A DNA stretch of 64,000 nucleotides from Xylanibacter caecicola (GTDB lineage: Bacteria; Bacteroidota; Bacteroidia; Bacteroidales; Bacteroidaceae), in NCBI RefSeq assembly GCF_013166515.1, contig NZ_JABKKJ010000001.1, positions 186,001 through 250,000 on the forward strand, read 5' to 3'. The notes beneath the pieces were generated by a model that worked only from the letters and a program-made list of their open reading frames with translations, was not told the DNA's origin and ran no database searches. Shown in pieces: positions 26,919 to 36,445 of the stretch. Numbering within the stretch: position 1 is the first letter of the stretch; each line of letters begins with the position of its first letter. The translations under genes were made by a program, and so were the position numbers.

Positions 26919-27800
26919 ATGCACAAGGCAGGTTTTGTAAACATAGTTGGCAATCCGAACGTTGGAAAATCGACGCTCATGAACCAGCTCGTGGGCGAGC
27001 GCATAAGCATTGCCACGTTCAAGGCGCAGACCACGCGCCACCGCATAATGGGCATAGTGAATACCGACGAGATGCAGATTGTGTTCTCCGATACGCCCGG
27101 TGTGCTCAAACCTAATTATAAATTACAGGAGTCCATGTTGGCATTCTCGGAGTCGGCACTGCAGGATGCAGACGTTCTTCTGTATGTAACCGATGTTGTG
27201 GAGAACCCCGAAAAGAACGCCGACTTTCTCGGTAAGGTACAGAAAATGACAATACCTGTCATCCTCCTTATAAACAAAATAGACATGAGCGATCAGAAAA
27301 AGCTTGGTGACATCGTAGCCAAGTGGCACTCGTTGCTGCCCGATGCCGATATATTACCCATATCGGCACTTAACAGGTTTGGTACCGACATTCTCCTGAA
27401 GCGCATCAAAGAGCTTCTGCCCGACTCTCCGCCGTATTTCGACAAGGACCAGCTGACGGACAAACCGGCACGTTTCTTTGTCAGCGAGATTATCCGTGAG
27501 AAGATACTTCTTTACTATGACAAGGAAATACCATACTCGGTGGAGGTAAGCGTGCAGTCGTTCAAGGAAGACGAAAAACGCATACACATCAATGCTGTGA
27601 TATATGTTGAGCGCGATTCGCAGAAAGGTATTATCATCGGACATCAGGGATATGCGTTGAAGAAGATGAGTACCGAAGCGCGCAAGGCGCTCGAAAAGTT
27701 CTTCGGCAAGAGTATATTTCTCGAGACTTTCGTAAAGGTTGACAAGGACTGGCGCTCTTCCAAGAGAGAACTTGACAGTTTCGGGTATAATCCCGATTAG
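26919..27800 (+). CDS. era: GTPase Era
   Basis: Essential GTPase that binds the 3' end of 16S rRNA during 30S maturation. Within 293 residues: G1 [13 protein letters not shown]3 DTPG, G4 NKID, and the C-terminal KH domain with IIGHQGYALKKMSTEARKAL. Followed 136 bp later by der, so the two ribosome-assembly GTPases are probably expressed together. Confidence 0.97.
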   Translation: MHKAGFVNIVGNPNVGKSTLMNQLVGERISIATFKAQTTRHRIMGIVNTDEMQIVFSDTPGVLKPNYKLQESMLAFSESALQDADVLLYVTDVVENPEKNADFLGKVQKMTIPVILLINKIDMSDQKKLGDIVAKWHSLLPDADILPISALNRFGTDILLKRIKELLPDSPPYFDKDQLTDKPARFFVSEIIREKILLYYDKEIPYSVEVSVQSFKEDEKRIHINAVIYVERDSQKGIIIGHQGYALKKMSTEARKALEKFFGKSIFLETFVKVDKDWRSSKRELDSFGYNPD

Positions 27801-27936
27801 CCGTACAGACGATAGAATGTGACGGCTGCGGTTGTCGCAACACGGCTGATAACTGTCGGACAATATTAAAAACAACCGGTGAAGACATGTCCGGGCATAC
27901 TTACTGTCTGCGGCCTTTCACCTAAAAATAAATCAA

Positions 27937-29250
27937 ATGGCAAATTTAGTAGCAATTGTCGGACGTCCAAATGTAGGAAAGTCCACCCTTTTTAACCGCC
28001 TAACAAAGACACGCCGTGCCATTGTGAGCGATGAGGCAGGCACCACGCGCGACCGCCAGTATGGCAAGTGCGAGTGGAACGGGCGTGAGTTTTCCGTCGT
28101 GGATACGGGCGGATGGGTCGTAAACTCGGACGATGTGTTTGAGGAAGAGATACGCAAGCAGGTGATAATAGCGACGGAAGAGGCAGACCTTGTGCTCTTC
28201 CTGGTCGACGTTGCGACAGGTCTTACGGACTGGGACGAGGACGTTGCCCTTATCCTGAGGCGTTCCAACCTGCCTGTCGTGCTTGTTGCAAATAAGACGG
28301 ACAACAACTATCAACATTATGCCGCCGCCGAGTTCTACAAGCTTGGGCTGGGTGATCCGGTCTGCATAAGCAGTGCCACGGGCAGCGGAACAGGCGACCT
28401 GCTTGACATAGTGGTAGACACCTTGTCGTTTGACAAGACCGATGAGATAGAGGAAGGCATCCCCCGCTTTGCCGTGGTGGGACGTCCAAATGCCGGAAAG
28501 AGCAGTATCATAAACGCATTTATCGGTGAAGACCGCAACATTGTGACGGAGATTGCCGGCACGACACGTGACAGTATATATACAAGATACGACAAGTTCG
28601 GCTTCGACTTCTATCTCGTTGACACGGCCGGCATACGCCGCAAGAATAAGGTTACCGAAGATCTGGAGTTCTATTCGGTAATGCGCTCCATACGCTCCAT
28701 AGAGAGTTCGGACGTCTGCATTCTTATGATAGATGCCACGAGGGGAATAGAGGCACAGGATATGAACATCTTCCAGCTCATACAGAAGAACAACAAGTCG
28801 CTTGTAGTGGTGGTAAACAAGTGGGATCTGGTGGCGGACAAGACGCAGAAAGTTATCGATACGTTCGAGAACGCGATACGTAACCGCATGGCACCGTTTA
28901 CCGATTTTCCGATAGTTTTCGCCTCGGCTCTTACGAAGCAACGTATTTTCAAGGTTTTGGAGACGGCAAAGGATGTGTATCTGAGCCGTAAGGCAAAGAT
29001 CGGAACATCAAAGCTCAATGAGGTGATGCTGCCGCTCATAGAGGCTTATCCGCCTCCTTCAATAAAGGGAAAGTATATAAAGATAAAGTATTGTACTCAG
29101 TTGCCGAACACGCAGATACCGTCGTTTGTCTTCTATGCCAACCTACCTCAGTATATCAAAGAGCCTTACAGACGCTTCCTTGAGAACAAGATACGCGACA
29201 ACTGGAAACTCACCGGTTCGCCGATAAACATATTTATACGTCAGAAGTGA
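27937..29250 (+). CDS. der: GTPase Der (EngA)
   Basis: Tandem-GTPase ribosome assembly factor acting on the 50S subunit. The 437-residue protein carries two complete G domains: [12 protein letters not shown] near residue 8 and [12 protein letters not shown] near residue 182, each with its DTGG/DTAG and NKTD/NKWD motifs. A C-terminal KH-like domain follows. Length is typical. The stop overlaps the start of the next gene by one base. Confidence 0.97.
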   Translation: MANLVAIVGRPNVGKSTLFNRLTKTRRAIVSDEAGTTRDRQYGKCEWNGREFSVVDTGGWVVNSDDVFEEEIRKQVIIATEEADLVLFLVDVATGLTDWDEDVALILRRSNLPVVLVANKTDNNYQHYAAAEFYKLGLGDPVCISSATGSGTGDLLDIVVDTLSFDKTDEIEEGIPRFAVVGRPNAGKSSIINAFIGEDRNIVTEIAGTTRDSIYTRYDKFGFDFYLVDTAGIRRKNKVTEDLEFYSVMRSIRSIESSDVCILMIDATRGIEAQDMNIFQLIQKNNKSLVVVVNKWDLVADKTQKVIDTFENAIRNRMAPFTDFPIVFASALTKQRIFKVLETAKDVYLSRKAKIGTSKLNEVMLPLIEAYPPPSIKGKYIKIKYCTQLPNTQIPSFVFYANLPQYIKEPYRRFLENKIRDNWKLTGSPINIFIRQK

Positions 29251-29642
29251 TGAGGAAAGGTCTCCTTTCATGCATCTGTATGATTGCTGCATTGTGCCTT
29301 TCCTGTTCGGAACAGAAGGCGGAGATTACGGCAGAACATGCCGCGAAGGAATATTATGACATGCTTTTTGCCGGCGACTATGCCGGCTTTACCGCTGCCA
29401 TGTTCTTTCCGGACAGTATTCCCGAGACATACCACCGGCAGCTTATAGCCAATGCTGCTATGTTTGCAGCACGGCAGAAAGAAATGCATAACGGCGTGCG
29501 CGAGGTGCGCATAATTGGCTCCAAGACCGACAGTCTGTCGTCTACAGCACAGGCATTCCTCCTTTTATGCTATGGCGACAGTCTTAAAGAAGAAATCGTA
29601 GTGCCAATGACGAAACACAACGGCAAATGGTTTATGAGATGA
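29250..29642 (+). CDS. Small lipoprotein, DUF4878-like
   Basis: Predicted lipoprotein of 130 residues: signal peptide with lipobox CLSCS, then a compact alpha/beta domain (AAKEYYDMLFAGDYAGFTAAM... KHNGKWFMR) resembling the NTF2-like DUF4878 group. I chose the ATG at 29250, overlapping the der TGA, over the GTG one codon upstream. Function unknown; it probably shares the der transcript. Confidence 0.7.
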   Translation: MRKGLLSCICMIAALCLSCSEQKAEITAEHAAKEYYDMLFAGDYAGFTAAMFFPDSIPETYHRQLIANAAMFAARQKEMHNGVREVRIIGSKTDSLSSTAQAFLLLCYGDSLKEEIVVPMTKHNGKWFMR

Positions 29643-29790
29643 AAGGAGATAAAAGAAGATAGGAGAAGATAAAGGGAAGATAAAAGACAAATGCCTTGTT
29701 GTTTGTTTCAAGACTATTGTCATTTATCTTCTGTGGCGCAAGCCACATATCTTCTCCTATCTTCTTTTATATCCTTTTGTTTCCTTCTTA
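29641..29790. repeat. Family A GATA-rich inverted repeat, copy A3
   Basis: Sits between the small lipoprotein gene (+) and convergent mlaF (-). Left arm (AAAGGAGATAAAAGAAGATA from 29642) is mirrored by sequence ending near 29780. The core includes CAAGACTATTGTC and the hairpin GTGGC-GCAA-GCCAC at 29733-29746. Confidence 0.85.
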
Positions 29791-29816
29791 CATCAAACGA
29801 AGTATCTGTCTTTCTC

Positions 29817-30596
29817 TCAACTGTTGTTCCTCCGCATCTTTTCCATCTCGTTCTGTTTCATCTTTTTCAACAGATCGCTTGCGAAAACGAAGTCGGTGAG
29901 CTTCTCGTTTGTAGACATCATGATGTCGCTGCTCTTGCCTTCCCACTCCTTCTTTCCCTCATATATGTAGATAATCTTTTCTCCGATGCCCATTACGGAG
30001 TTCATGTCGTGGGTGTTGATGATTGTCGTTATGTTGAACTCGTGTGTGATGCCATGCAGCAGTTCGTCTATCACAAGTGATGTCTTAGGGTCCAGACCCG
30101 AGTTTGGTTCGTCGCAGAACAGATATTTAGGGTTAAGCGCTATTGCCCTTGCTATCGCCACGCGCTTCTGCATTCCGCCCGATATCTCGTCGGGAAATTT
30201 CTTTTCCGCGTCTATCAGATTGACCCTTGCAAGACACTCCTGTGCCCTTTTCATCCTCTCGCGGTAGTTCATAGATGAAAACATATCCAATGGAAACATT
30301 ACGTTTTCGAGTACGTTGAGCGAGTCGAAGAGCGCTGCGCTCTGGAAAATCATTCCCATTTCACGTCTCATGGCAACCTTTTCATTCTTGTCCATAAGCA
30401 CAAAATTACGCCCGTCGTATAATACCTCGCCGCTCGTGGGATCAAGAAGTCCGACGAGATTTTTCACCAACACGGTCTTTCCGCTTCCACTCTGACCTAT
30501 TATGAGGTTTGTTTTTCCATTCTCAAAGGTTGCGCTGATGTCTTTCAGCACCTCCTTATCTCCGAATGATTTGTATAAATGATTTATCTCTATCAT
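29817..30596 (-). CDS. mlaF: ABC transporter ATPase MlaF-like (phospholipid trafficking)
   Basis: Cytoplasmic ATPase of an MCE-type ABC system moving phospholipids between inner and outer membrane. Of 259 residues: Walker A GQSGSGKTVL, signature SGGMQKRVAIARA, Walker B LFCDEPNSGLDP and the H-loop NTHDMN. The QKRVAIARAIA signature and pairing with an MlaE-type permease 71 bp upstream support MlaF. The substrate-binding MlaD gene is not adjacent. Confidence 0.88.
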   Translation of the reverse strand: MIEINHLYKSFGDKEVLKDISATFENGKTNLIIGQSGSGKTVLVKNLVGLLDPTSGEVLYDGRNFVLMDKNEKVAMRREMGMIFQSAALFDSLNVLENVMFPLDMFSSMNYRERMKRAQECLARVNLIDAEKKFPDEISGGMQKRVAIARAIALNPKYLFCDEPNSGLDPKTSLVIDELLHGITHEFNITTIINTHDMNSVMGIGEKIIYIYEGKKEWEGKSSDIMMSTNEKLTDFVFASDLLKKMKQNEMEKMRRNNS

Positions 30597-30667
30597 GATG
30601 TTTCTTTCTTTATCGGCGGATGACCGTAGTTACGGCTGATGCTGTTGATCGTTTCCGCCCATGCCGT

Positions 30668-31414
30668 TTACGACAGCAACTTTGTGAGGAATACGTCCGA
30701 GAACAATATCAACACGCTCGAGCATACAACGGCGTTGGTGCTTGCCTTGCCCACTTCTACCGAACCGCCCTCTACCGTATATCCGTAGAAAGACGACACG
30801 CTTGATATAATGAAGGCAAAGAACAGACTCTTGATGATGCTCATCCATACGAACCACGGCGTGAAGTTGTGTTGCAGCCCGAGCGTCAGATCCTCCGGAC
30901 TAAGTATGTTTCCAATGTATGCCGTACCGTATGCTCCGAGTATTCCGGTGGCAGACGAGAATATGACAAGGAACGGCATAAGCGTTACAAGTCCCAGAAT
31001 TTTAGGCATTATGAGGTATCCGGCGGAGTTGACACCCATTATCTCGAGCGCGTCTATCTGTTGTGTCACCCTCATGGTACCCAGTTCCGAGGCGATGTTC
31101 GACCCCACTTTGCCTGCCAATATCAGACACATTATGGATGATGAGAACTCGAGCAGCATAATCTCGCGCGTTGTATAGCCCGACACCCAGCGTGGCATCC
31201 ACGGGCTTTGGATGTTCAGTTTCATCTGAATACATATAACGGCACCGATGAAAAACGATATCAACAGCACTATACCTATCGAGTTTACTCCAAGTGAAGA
31301 CATCTCCTTGACATATTGCTTGGCAAACATCCTTATGCGTTCCGGACGTGAAAAAGCGCGTCCCATGAGTATAATATAACGTCCGAAGAGTGTAAGTCCT
31401 TTGTCTATCAGCAT
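30668..31414 (-). CDS. mlaE: ABC transporter permease MlaE-like
   Basis: Integral membrane permease of the MlaFE complex. Several hydrophobic segments and the family block ELGTMRVTQQIDALEIMGVNS are seen. I took the ATG at 31414 (MLIDKGLTLFGRY). An upstream in-frame ATG at 31474 lies above the promoter -7 element at 31462-31469 and so cannot be on that transcript. Result: 248 residues, the usual size. It has no recognisable third component (mlaD) on either side. Confidence 0.88.
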   Translation of the reverse strand: MLIDKGLTLFGRYIILMGRAFSRPERIRMFAKQYVKEMSSLGVNSIGIVLLISFFIGAVICIQMKLNIQSPWMPRWVSGYTTREIMLLEFSSSIMCLILAGKVGSNIASELGTMRVTQQIDALEIMGVNSAGYLIMPKILGLVTLMPFLVIFSSATGILGAYGTAYIGNILSPEDLTLGLQHNFTPWFVWMSIIKSLFFAFIISSVSSFYGYTVEGGSVEVGKASTNAVVCSSVLILFSDVFLTKLLS

Positions 31415-31461
31415 TTTAACAAAATAAAAAATATTACTTTCCTTGACGGATAAATCTGTTG

Positions 31462-31495
31462 CAAAAGTAACCAAAAATAGCCAAAAAACTACAAA
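31462..31495 (-). promoter_or_regulatory. mlaE-mlaF promoter
   Basis: Minus-strand TTTG (31495-31492), 22-bp spacer, TACTTTTG (31469-31462). It sits about 50 bp upstream of the MlaE ATG and sets the start choice. Confidence 0.6.
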
Positions 31496-31544
31496 GGGGT
31501 TAAGAGTTTTTTAGTATAACAACCTTTATTAGAGACAAATTTAC

Positions 31545-31552
31545 TACTTTTG
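31545..31552 (+). promoter_or_regulatory. lptB promoter -7 element
   Basis: TACTTTTG, followed by C, matches TAnnTTTG. The transcript would begin near 31559 and carry the entire palindromic repeat at 31562-31738 as its leader. Confidence 0.6.
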
Positions 31553-31561
31553 CAGTTAGTT

Positions 31562-31738
31562 AGAGGTTTCAGGTTGTGAGGTCTCAGGTCTTGAGGTGAC
31601 AAGTGTGAGGTTTCAGGTCATAAGGTGAAAATACTCTTGACACGATGAACAAACTATCATCCGGACAATTATCACCTTATAACCTCAAACCTAATAATCT
31701 GTCACCTGAGATCTAAAAACCTTAAAACCTTATCAAAA
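31562..31738. repeat. Palindromic AGGT-rich repeat in the lptB leader (family C)
   Basis: The left half holds tandem AGGTTTCAGGT / AGGTCTTGAGGT-like units; the right half is their imperfect reverse complement (TCACCTTATAACCTCAAACCT). About 50 bases on each side can pair, around a centre near 31640-31665. It lies entirely between the lptB promoter and start codon. Confidence 0.75.
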
Positions 31739-31748
31739 AAATATTTGT

Positions 31749-32567
31749 ATGGACGGAAACGAAATGACAGGCTCCGGCGTAGGGAGCGAAGGGATGATGC
31801 TTCGTACCGAAGGTCTTGTAAAACAATATGGCAAACGCACCGTTGTCAACGATGTCTCCATTAATGTGAGACAGGGCGAGATTGTAGGTCTGCTTGGTCC
31901 CAACGGGGCAGGTAAGACAACATCGTTCTATATGACTACGGGACTTATCGTGCCCAATGCCGGTCATATATACCTCGACGATACGGACATTACGGAGTAT
32001 CCGGTGTACAAGCGTGCCCGTGCGGGAATAGGCTATCTGCCTCAGGAGGCGAGTGTTTTCCGCAAGATGAGTGTGGAAGACAATATCCTTTCCGTTCTTG
32101 AAATGACAGGCAAGCCGCGAAAGTATCAGTTGGAAAAACTCGAGAGTCTCATAACCGAATTCAGTCTTGGCAAGGTGCGTAAGAACCTTGGCGACAGGCT
32201 TTCCGGAGGCGAGCGTCGCCGCACGGAGATTGCCCGTTGCATGGCGATAGAGCCTAAGTTTATAATGCTCGACGAACCTTTTGCCGGCGTAGACCCTATT
32301 GCCGTGGGCGAGATACAGAAAGTGGTGGGACAGCTTAAATACCGTAACATCGGAATACTGATAACCGACCACAATGTGGACGAGACCCTTGCCATTACCG
32401 ACCGCGCCTATCTTCTCTTTGAGGGACGTGTGCTTTTCCAGGGAACACCCGAAGAACTTGCTGCCAACAAGATAGTAAAGGAGAAATATCTCGGGCGCGA
32501 TTTCGAGTTGAAAAAGAAAGAATTCCGTTTTAATACCGGTCAGTTTCACGACGAGGGAAACGACTGA
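31749..32567 (+). CDS. lptB: LPS export ABC transporter ATPase LptB
   Basis: Energises extraction of lipopolysaccharide from the inner membrane with LptFG. Walker [14 protein letters not shown], signature [15 protein letters not shown], Walker [16 protein letters not shown] and H-loop [10 protein letters not shown] are all present; the FAGVDPIAV stretch is specific to LptB. The 272 residues include about 15 extra at the N-terminus; translation may begin at 31794 or 31797 ([12 protein letters not shown]), closer to family starts. Confidence 0.94.
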   Translation: MDGNEMTGSGVGSEGMMLRTEGLVKQYGKRTVVNDVSINVRQGEIVGLLGPNGAGKTTSFYMTTGLIVPNAGHIYLDDTDITEYPVYKRARAGIGYLPQEASVFRKMSVEDNILSVLEMTGKPRKYQLEKLESLITEFSLGKVRKNLGDRLSGGERRRTEIARCMAIEPKFIMLDEPFAGVDPIAVGEIQKVVGQLKYRNIGILITDHNVDETLAITDRAYLLFEGRVLFQGTPEELAANKIVKEKYLGRDFELKKKEFRFNTGQFHDEGND

Positions 32568-32640
32568 CAGATGCTGTTTTGGGTCATATTAGAATGCCAT
32601 AAAGCACCTTCCTTGTAAACACTTGAAATACACTACGTTA

Positions 32641-32729
32641 TAAGAGGCGGTCTTTTGCAGTGCGAAAGACCGCCTCTTAGCGTCTGAAAGGGCACCTTTT
32701 AGACGCCGAAAGATGCCCTTTTGCAAAAC
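32641..32729. repeat. Family B 22-bp-period dyad array, copy B3
   Basis: Units start at 32652, 32674, 32696 and 32718, exactly 22 bp apart, with spacers ACCGC, GGCAC and ATGCC. The first two units also form a perfect 15-bp stem (32641-32655 with 32665-32679), so this copy could end lptB transcripts. It takes up part of the 360-bp lptB-tig gap; the rest is AT-rich and holds the tig promoter. Confidence 0.88.
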
Positions 32730-32877
32730 GGCAGTTCTCATACATCCGCGACACCGTTGCTTTTTATTGTTTTGTCTTCAGCTTTATGTCGATATGTAAG
32801 TATGCATGTTATGGTTAAAAAAATAAACTTTTGATATATTTTTCCTTATTATATTAGGTATTTACGGCTTTATTCCT

Positions 32878-32885
32878 TAATTTTG
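32878..32885 (+). promoter_or_regulatory. tig promoter -7 element
   Basis: TAATTTTG, followed by C, matches TAnnTTTG 43 bp upstream of the tig ATG. An upstream in-frame start at 32883 lies inside this element, which rules it out. Confidence 0.6.
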
Positions 32886-32927
32886 CACCTCAATTTTGAA
32901 TTAATAATTAACATAAAAATACAAGAG

Positions 32928-34283
32928 ATGAAGATTTCATTTGAAAATCCCGACAAAGTTAATGGTCTGTTGACTTTGACTGTAGAAGAAGCCGATTATA
33001 AGGATAAAGTCGAGAAAACACTGAAAGACTATCGTAAAAAAGCCAATATCCCCGGCTTCCGTCCGGGACAGGTTCCTATGGGTATGGTTAAGCGTCAGTT
33101 CGGAACATCAGTGAAGGTTGATGAGATAAACAAGATTCTTGGTGAACAGATTTACAAATATGTAAACGACAACAACATAAAGATGCTTGGCGAGCCGCTG
33201 CCGTCCGACAAGCAGACTCCGGTGGATATGGAAGCCGCTGCACCGTATACATTCATGTTTGACATAGCCGTTGCTCCGGATTTCAATGTGTCTCTGACAG
33301 GCGACGATACGATAGACTATTATACGATAGACGTTGACGATGCCCTTATAGATCGTCAGGTAGATATGTTTACATCGCGCAGCGGTCATTATGACAAGGC
33401 AGAAGAATATCAGCCCAACGACATGCTTAAGGGTGATATACGCGAACTTGACGAGAACGGAAATACCAAGGAAGGCGGAATAACGGTCGAAGGTGCTGTG
33501 ATGATGCCCGAATATATAAAGGTTGAAGACCAGAAAAAGCTTTTCGAAGGTGCAAAACTCGGTGACATAATCACGTTCAACCCCAAGAAAGCATATCCCG
33601 AGAACGACGTGGAAGTATCTTCACTGCTTAAGATGAAGAAAGAGGACGTGGCAGAACTCACATCCGATTTCAGCTTCCAGATCATCGAAATATCACGCTT
33701 TGTGAAAGCTGAGGTCAATCAGGAACTTTTCGATCAGGTTTACGGCAAGGACACAGTGAAAGACGAGAAGGAGTTCCGTGAGAAGATATCAGAAGGGTTG
33801 AAGAACCAACTTGCATCCGACTCGGACTATAAGTTCATTGTAGACGTGCGCAAATACCTCGAAGACAAAGTCGGTGCGCTTACATATCCCGATGCCATGC
33901 TTAAGCGTATAATGCTTAACAACAACAAGGACAAGGGACAAGAGTTCGTTGACAAGAACTACGACATGAGCATCAAGGAACTGACATGGCACCTCATCAA
34001 GGAACAGCTTGTTGCCGCTAACGAGATAAAGATTAACGACGAGGATATAATGGACACTGCCAAGGAAGCTGCACGCGCACAGTTTGCACAGTATGGCATG
34101 AACAATATTCCTGAAGAATACATCGAGAATTATGCCACAGACATGCTCAAGAAGAAGGAATATACCGATTCTTTGGTTGACCGCAGCATAGACCGCAAAC
34201 TCACATCGGTGCTCAAGAACGTGGTGAAACTTAACGGCAAGAACATCAGCCTTGACGAATTCAACAAGATGATGAGCGAGTAA
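32928..34283 (+). CDS. tig: Trigger factor (ribosome-associated chaperone)
   Basis: Chaperone and prolyl isomerase at the ribosome exit tunnel. The start at 32928 gives MKISFENPDKVNG and 451 residues. The ribosome-binding loop shows as KANIPGFRPGQVPMGMVKRQFG (residues about 40-60; FRPG is the family variant of FRKG). The middle part corresponds to the FKBP-like domain but is diverged, and the helical C-terminal domain is intact. Followed by clpP and clpX, the classic tig-clpP-clpX order. Confidence 0.93.
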   Translation: MKISFENPDKVNGLLTLTVEEADYKDKVEKTLKDYRKKANIPGFRPGQVPMGMVKRQFGTSVKVDEINKILGEQIYKYVNDNNIKMLGEPLPSDKQTPVDMEAAAPYTFMFDIAVAPDFNVSLTGDDTIDYYTIDVDDALIDRQVDMFTSRSGHYDKAEEYQPNDMLKGDIRELDENGNTKEGGITVEGAVMMPEYIKVEDQKKLFEGAKLGDIITFNPKKAYPENDVEVSSLLKMKKEDVAELTSDFSFQIIEISRFVKAEVNQELFDQVYGKDTVKDEKEFREKISEGLKNQLASDSDYKFIVDVRKYLEDKVGALTYPDAMLKRIMLNNNKDKGQEFVDKNYDMSIKELTWHLIKEQLVAANEIKINDEDIMDTAKEAARAQFAQYGMNNIPEEYIENYATDMLKKKEYTDSLVDRSIDRKLTSVLKNVVKLNGKNISLDEFNKMMSE

Positions 34284-34341
34284 AAAGGTACATTTTTTTG
34301 AAAAAACTTTCTTATACAAGGAGGTTGTCGGCTTTTTTTAG

Positions 34342-34349
34342 TATCTTTG
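34342..34349 (+). promoter_or_regulatory. clpP promoter -7 element
   Basis: TATCTTTG matches TAnnTTTG 64 bp upstream of the clpP ATG; no good -33 element at the usual spacing. Confidence 0.5.
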
Positions 34350-34413
34350 TGTTTAGAAGATACCGGAAAGTGCCGGTAACCTCTTTTCTTTCTAATAAAA
34401 CGAACATACGATT

Positions 34414-35133
34414 ATGAATGATTTTAGAAAATATGCGACAGGTCATCTGGGTATCAGCGGCATGGTTGTTGACAATGTGATGAAAGCCCAGGCACAGTAT
34501 CTCAATCCCTATATATTGGAAGAGCGGCAGCTCAATGTCACTCAGATGGACGTATTCTCGAGGTTGATGATGGATCGTATAATATTTCTCGGAACCCAGA
34601 TAGACGACTATACGGCAAACACGTTGCAGGCGCAATTGCTGTATCTCGACTCTACCGACCCCGGAAAGGACATCTCCATATATATCAACAGTCCCGGAGG
34701 CAGCGTCACGGCAGGTCTCGGCATCTATGACACCATGCAATTCATAACGAGCGATGTTGCCACGATGTGTACCGGAATGGCTGCATCCATGGCGGCGGTA
34801 CTCCTCGTTGCCGGTGCCGAAGGCAAGCGCACCGCTCTTACTCACAGCCGTGTGATGATACACCAGCCTCTCGGAGGGGTTCAGGGACAAGCTTCGGACA
34901 TAGAGATCGAGGCAAAGGAGATAATGAAGTTCAAGAAAGAACTTTACACGATAATATCCGAACACTCGCATACACCATACGAAAAAGTATGGAAAGACTC
35001 GGACCGTAACTATTGGATGACAGCCGATGAGGCAAAGGAATATGGCATGATAGATGCCGTGATGGTAAGAAAGAACAAACCTGCAACAACCGTCGGCAAC
35101 GACAGACAAGACGATGCCGCGGTGCAGGAGTAA
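34414..35133 (+). CDS. clpP: ATP-dependent Clp protease proteolytic subunit
   Basis: Serine peptidase forming the tetradecameric chamber of ClpXP. Catalytic Ser125 lies in GMAASM and His150 in [16 protein letters not shown] is the oxyanion region. At 239 residues it is longer than E. coli ClpP (207): about 30 extra residues at the N-terminus, and a polar C-terminal tail. The N-terminal part may be a propeptide removed by self-cleavage. Confidence 0.96.
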   Translation: MNDFRKYATGHLGISGMVVDNVMKAQAQYLNPYILEERQLNVTQMDVFSRLMMDRIIFLGTQIDDYTANTLQAQLLYLDSTDPGKDISIYINSPGGSVTAGLGIYDTMQFITSDVATMCTGMAASMAAVLLVAGAEGKRTALTHSRVMIHQPLGGVQGQASDIEIEAKEIMKFKKELYTIISEHSHTPYEKVWKDSDRNYWMTADEAKEYGMIDAVMVRKNKPATTVGNDRQDDAAVQE

Positions 35134-35150
35134 AGAAAAGACAGGACAGG

Positions 35151-36383
35151 ATGAAGAAAACTTGCAGCTTCTGCGGTAGAAGTGAAAATGAGGTAAAGTT
35201 GTTGATAACGGGGCTTAACGGTCACATCTGCGAGGAATGTGCTAAACAGGCATACGACATAGCCTGCTCGGCGGGATTTGCAGAGGAGGAAGACGAAAAG
35301 GACGTTCCGGCATTAGACTGGAAAGCAGTACCCAAACCGCATCAGATAAAAGAGCATCTCGACCAGTACGTGATAGGTCAGGACGAGGCAAAACGCTATC
35401 TTTCCGTAGCTGTTTATAATCATTACAAACGTCTGCAGCAGGCTTCTGAAGACGACGGTGTAGAGATAGAGAAGAGTAATATAATAATGGTGGGAAGCAC
35501 CGGAACGGGCAAGACGCTCCTTGCCAGGACTATAGCCCGTCTGCTCGATGTGCCTTTTACCATTGTGGACGCAACGGTTTTTACCGAGGCCGGATATGTT
35601 GGCGAGGACGTGGAGAGCATCCTCAGCCGTCTGCTTCAGGTTGCCGACTATAACGTACAGTCAGCTCAGAGGGGTATAGTGTTCATCGACGAGGTGGACA
35701 AGATAGCACGTAAGAGCGACAATCCGTCGATTACCCGCGATGTAAGCGGCGAGGGTGTGCAGCAGGGATTGCTCAAACTTCTCGAAGGTTCTGTCGTCAA
35801 TGTGCCGCCTCAGGGCGGGCGCAAGCACCCCGATCAGGAATATATCCATGTGGACACAAAGAACATACTGTTTATCTGCGGAGGTGCTTTCGACGGCATA
35901 GAGCGCAAGATTGCCCAGCGCCTCAACACCCATGTGGTGGGCTTCAGCTCGGTAGACAATGTGCGCGGCATAGACAAAAACAACCTTATGAAGTACATAC
36001 AGCCGCAGGATCTCAAGTCATTCGGGCTTATTCCGGAGATTATAGGTCGTCTGCCGGTGCTTACATATCTTAATCCGTTGGACCGTAAAGCCCTCCGGTC
36101 GATACTTGTAGAACCCAAGAACTCTATCGTTAAGCAGTATATAAAGCTGTTTGAGATGGATGGTATAAAGCTTACTTTCACCGACGGGGCACTCGACTTC
36201 ATAGTAGACAAGGCCATGGAGTACAAACTCGGCGCAAGAGGTCTGCGCTCCATAGTAGAGAGTGTGGTGATAGACGCCATGTTCGACATACCGTCGCAGA
36301 ATGTCGATGCGTTTGAGGTAGATGCCGAATATGCACGCTCCCAGCTCGAAAAAGCCAACCTCAGTAAGCTTGACCAAGCCTGA
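35151..36383 (+). CDS. clpX: ATP-dependent Clp protease ATP-binding subunit ClpX
   Basis: AAA+ unfoldase that feeds substrates to ClpP. The N-terminal zinc-binding domain has CSFC...CEEC (residues 5-31). Walker A GSTGTGKT is at about 115-122, Walker B is FIDEVDKI, and sensor and arginine motifs follow ([24 protein letters not shown]). The 410 residues match the family. It starts 17 bp after clpP. Confidence 0.97.
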   Translation: MKKTCSFCGRSENEVKLLITGLNGHICEECAKQAYDIACSAGFAEEEDEKDVPALDWKAVPKPHQIKEHLDQYVIGQDEAKRYLSVAVYNHYKRLQQASEDDGVEIEKSNIIMVGSTGTGKTLLARTIARLLDVPFTIVDATVFTEAGYVGEDVESILSRLLQVADYNVQSAQRGIVFIDEVDKIARKSDNPSITRDVSGEGVQQGLLKLLEGSVVNVPPQGGRKHPDQEYIHVDTKNILFICGGAFDGIERKIAQRLNTHVVGFSSVDNVRGIDKNNLMKYIQPQDLKSFGLIPEIIGRLPVLTYLNPLDRKALRSILVEPKNSIVKQYIKLFEMDGIKLTFTDGALDFIVDKAMEYKLGARGLRSIVESVVIDAMFDIPSQNVDAFEVDAEYARSQLEKANLSKLDQA

Positions 36384-36445
36384 CCGAGAGATGCTCCCAT
36401 TGAAAACACAACCTAATAACATAAGAACAAGAATGCCTGTTGTTT

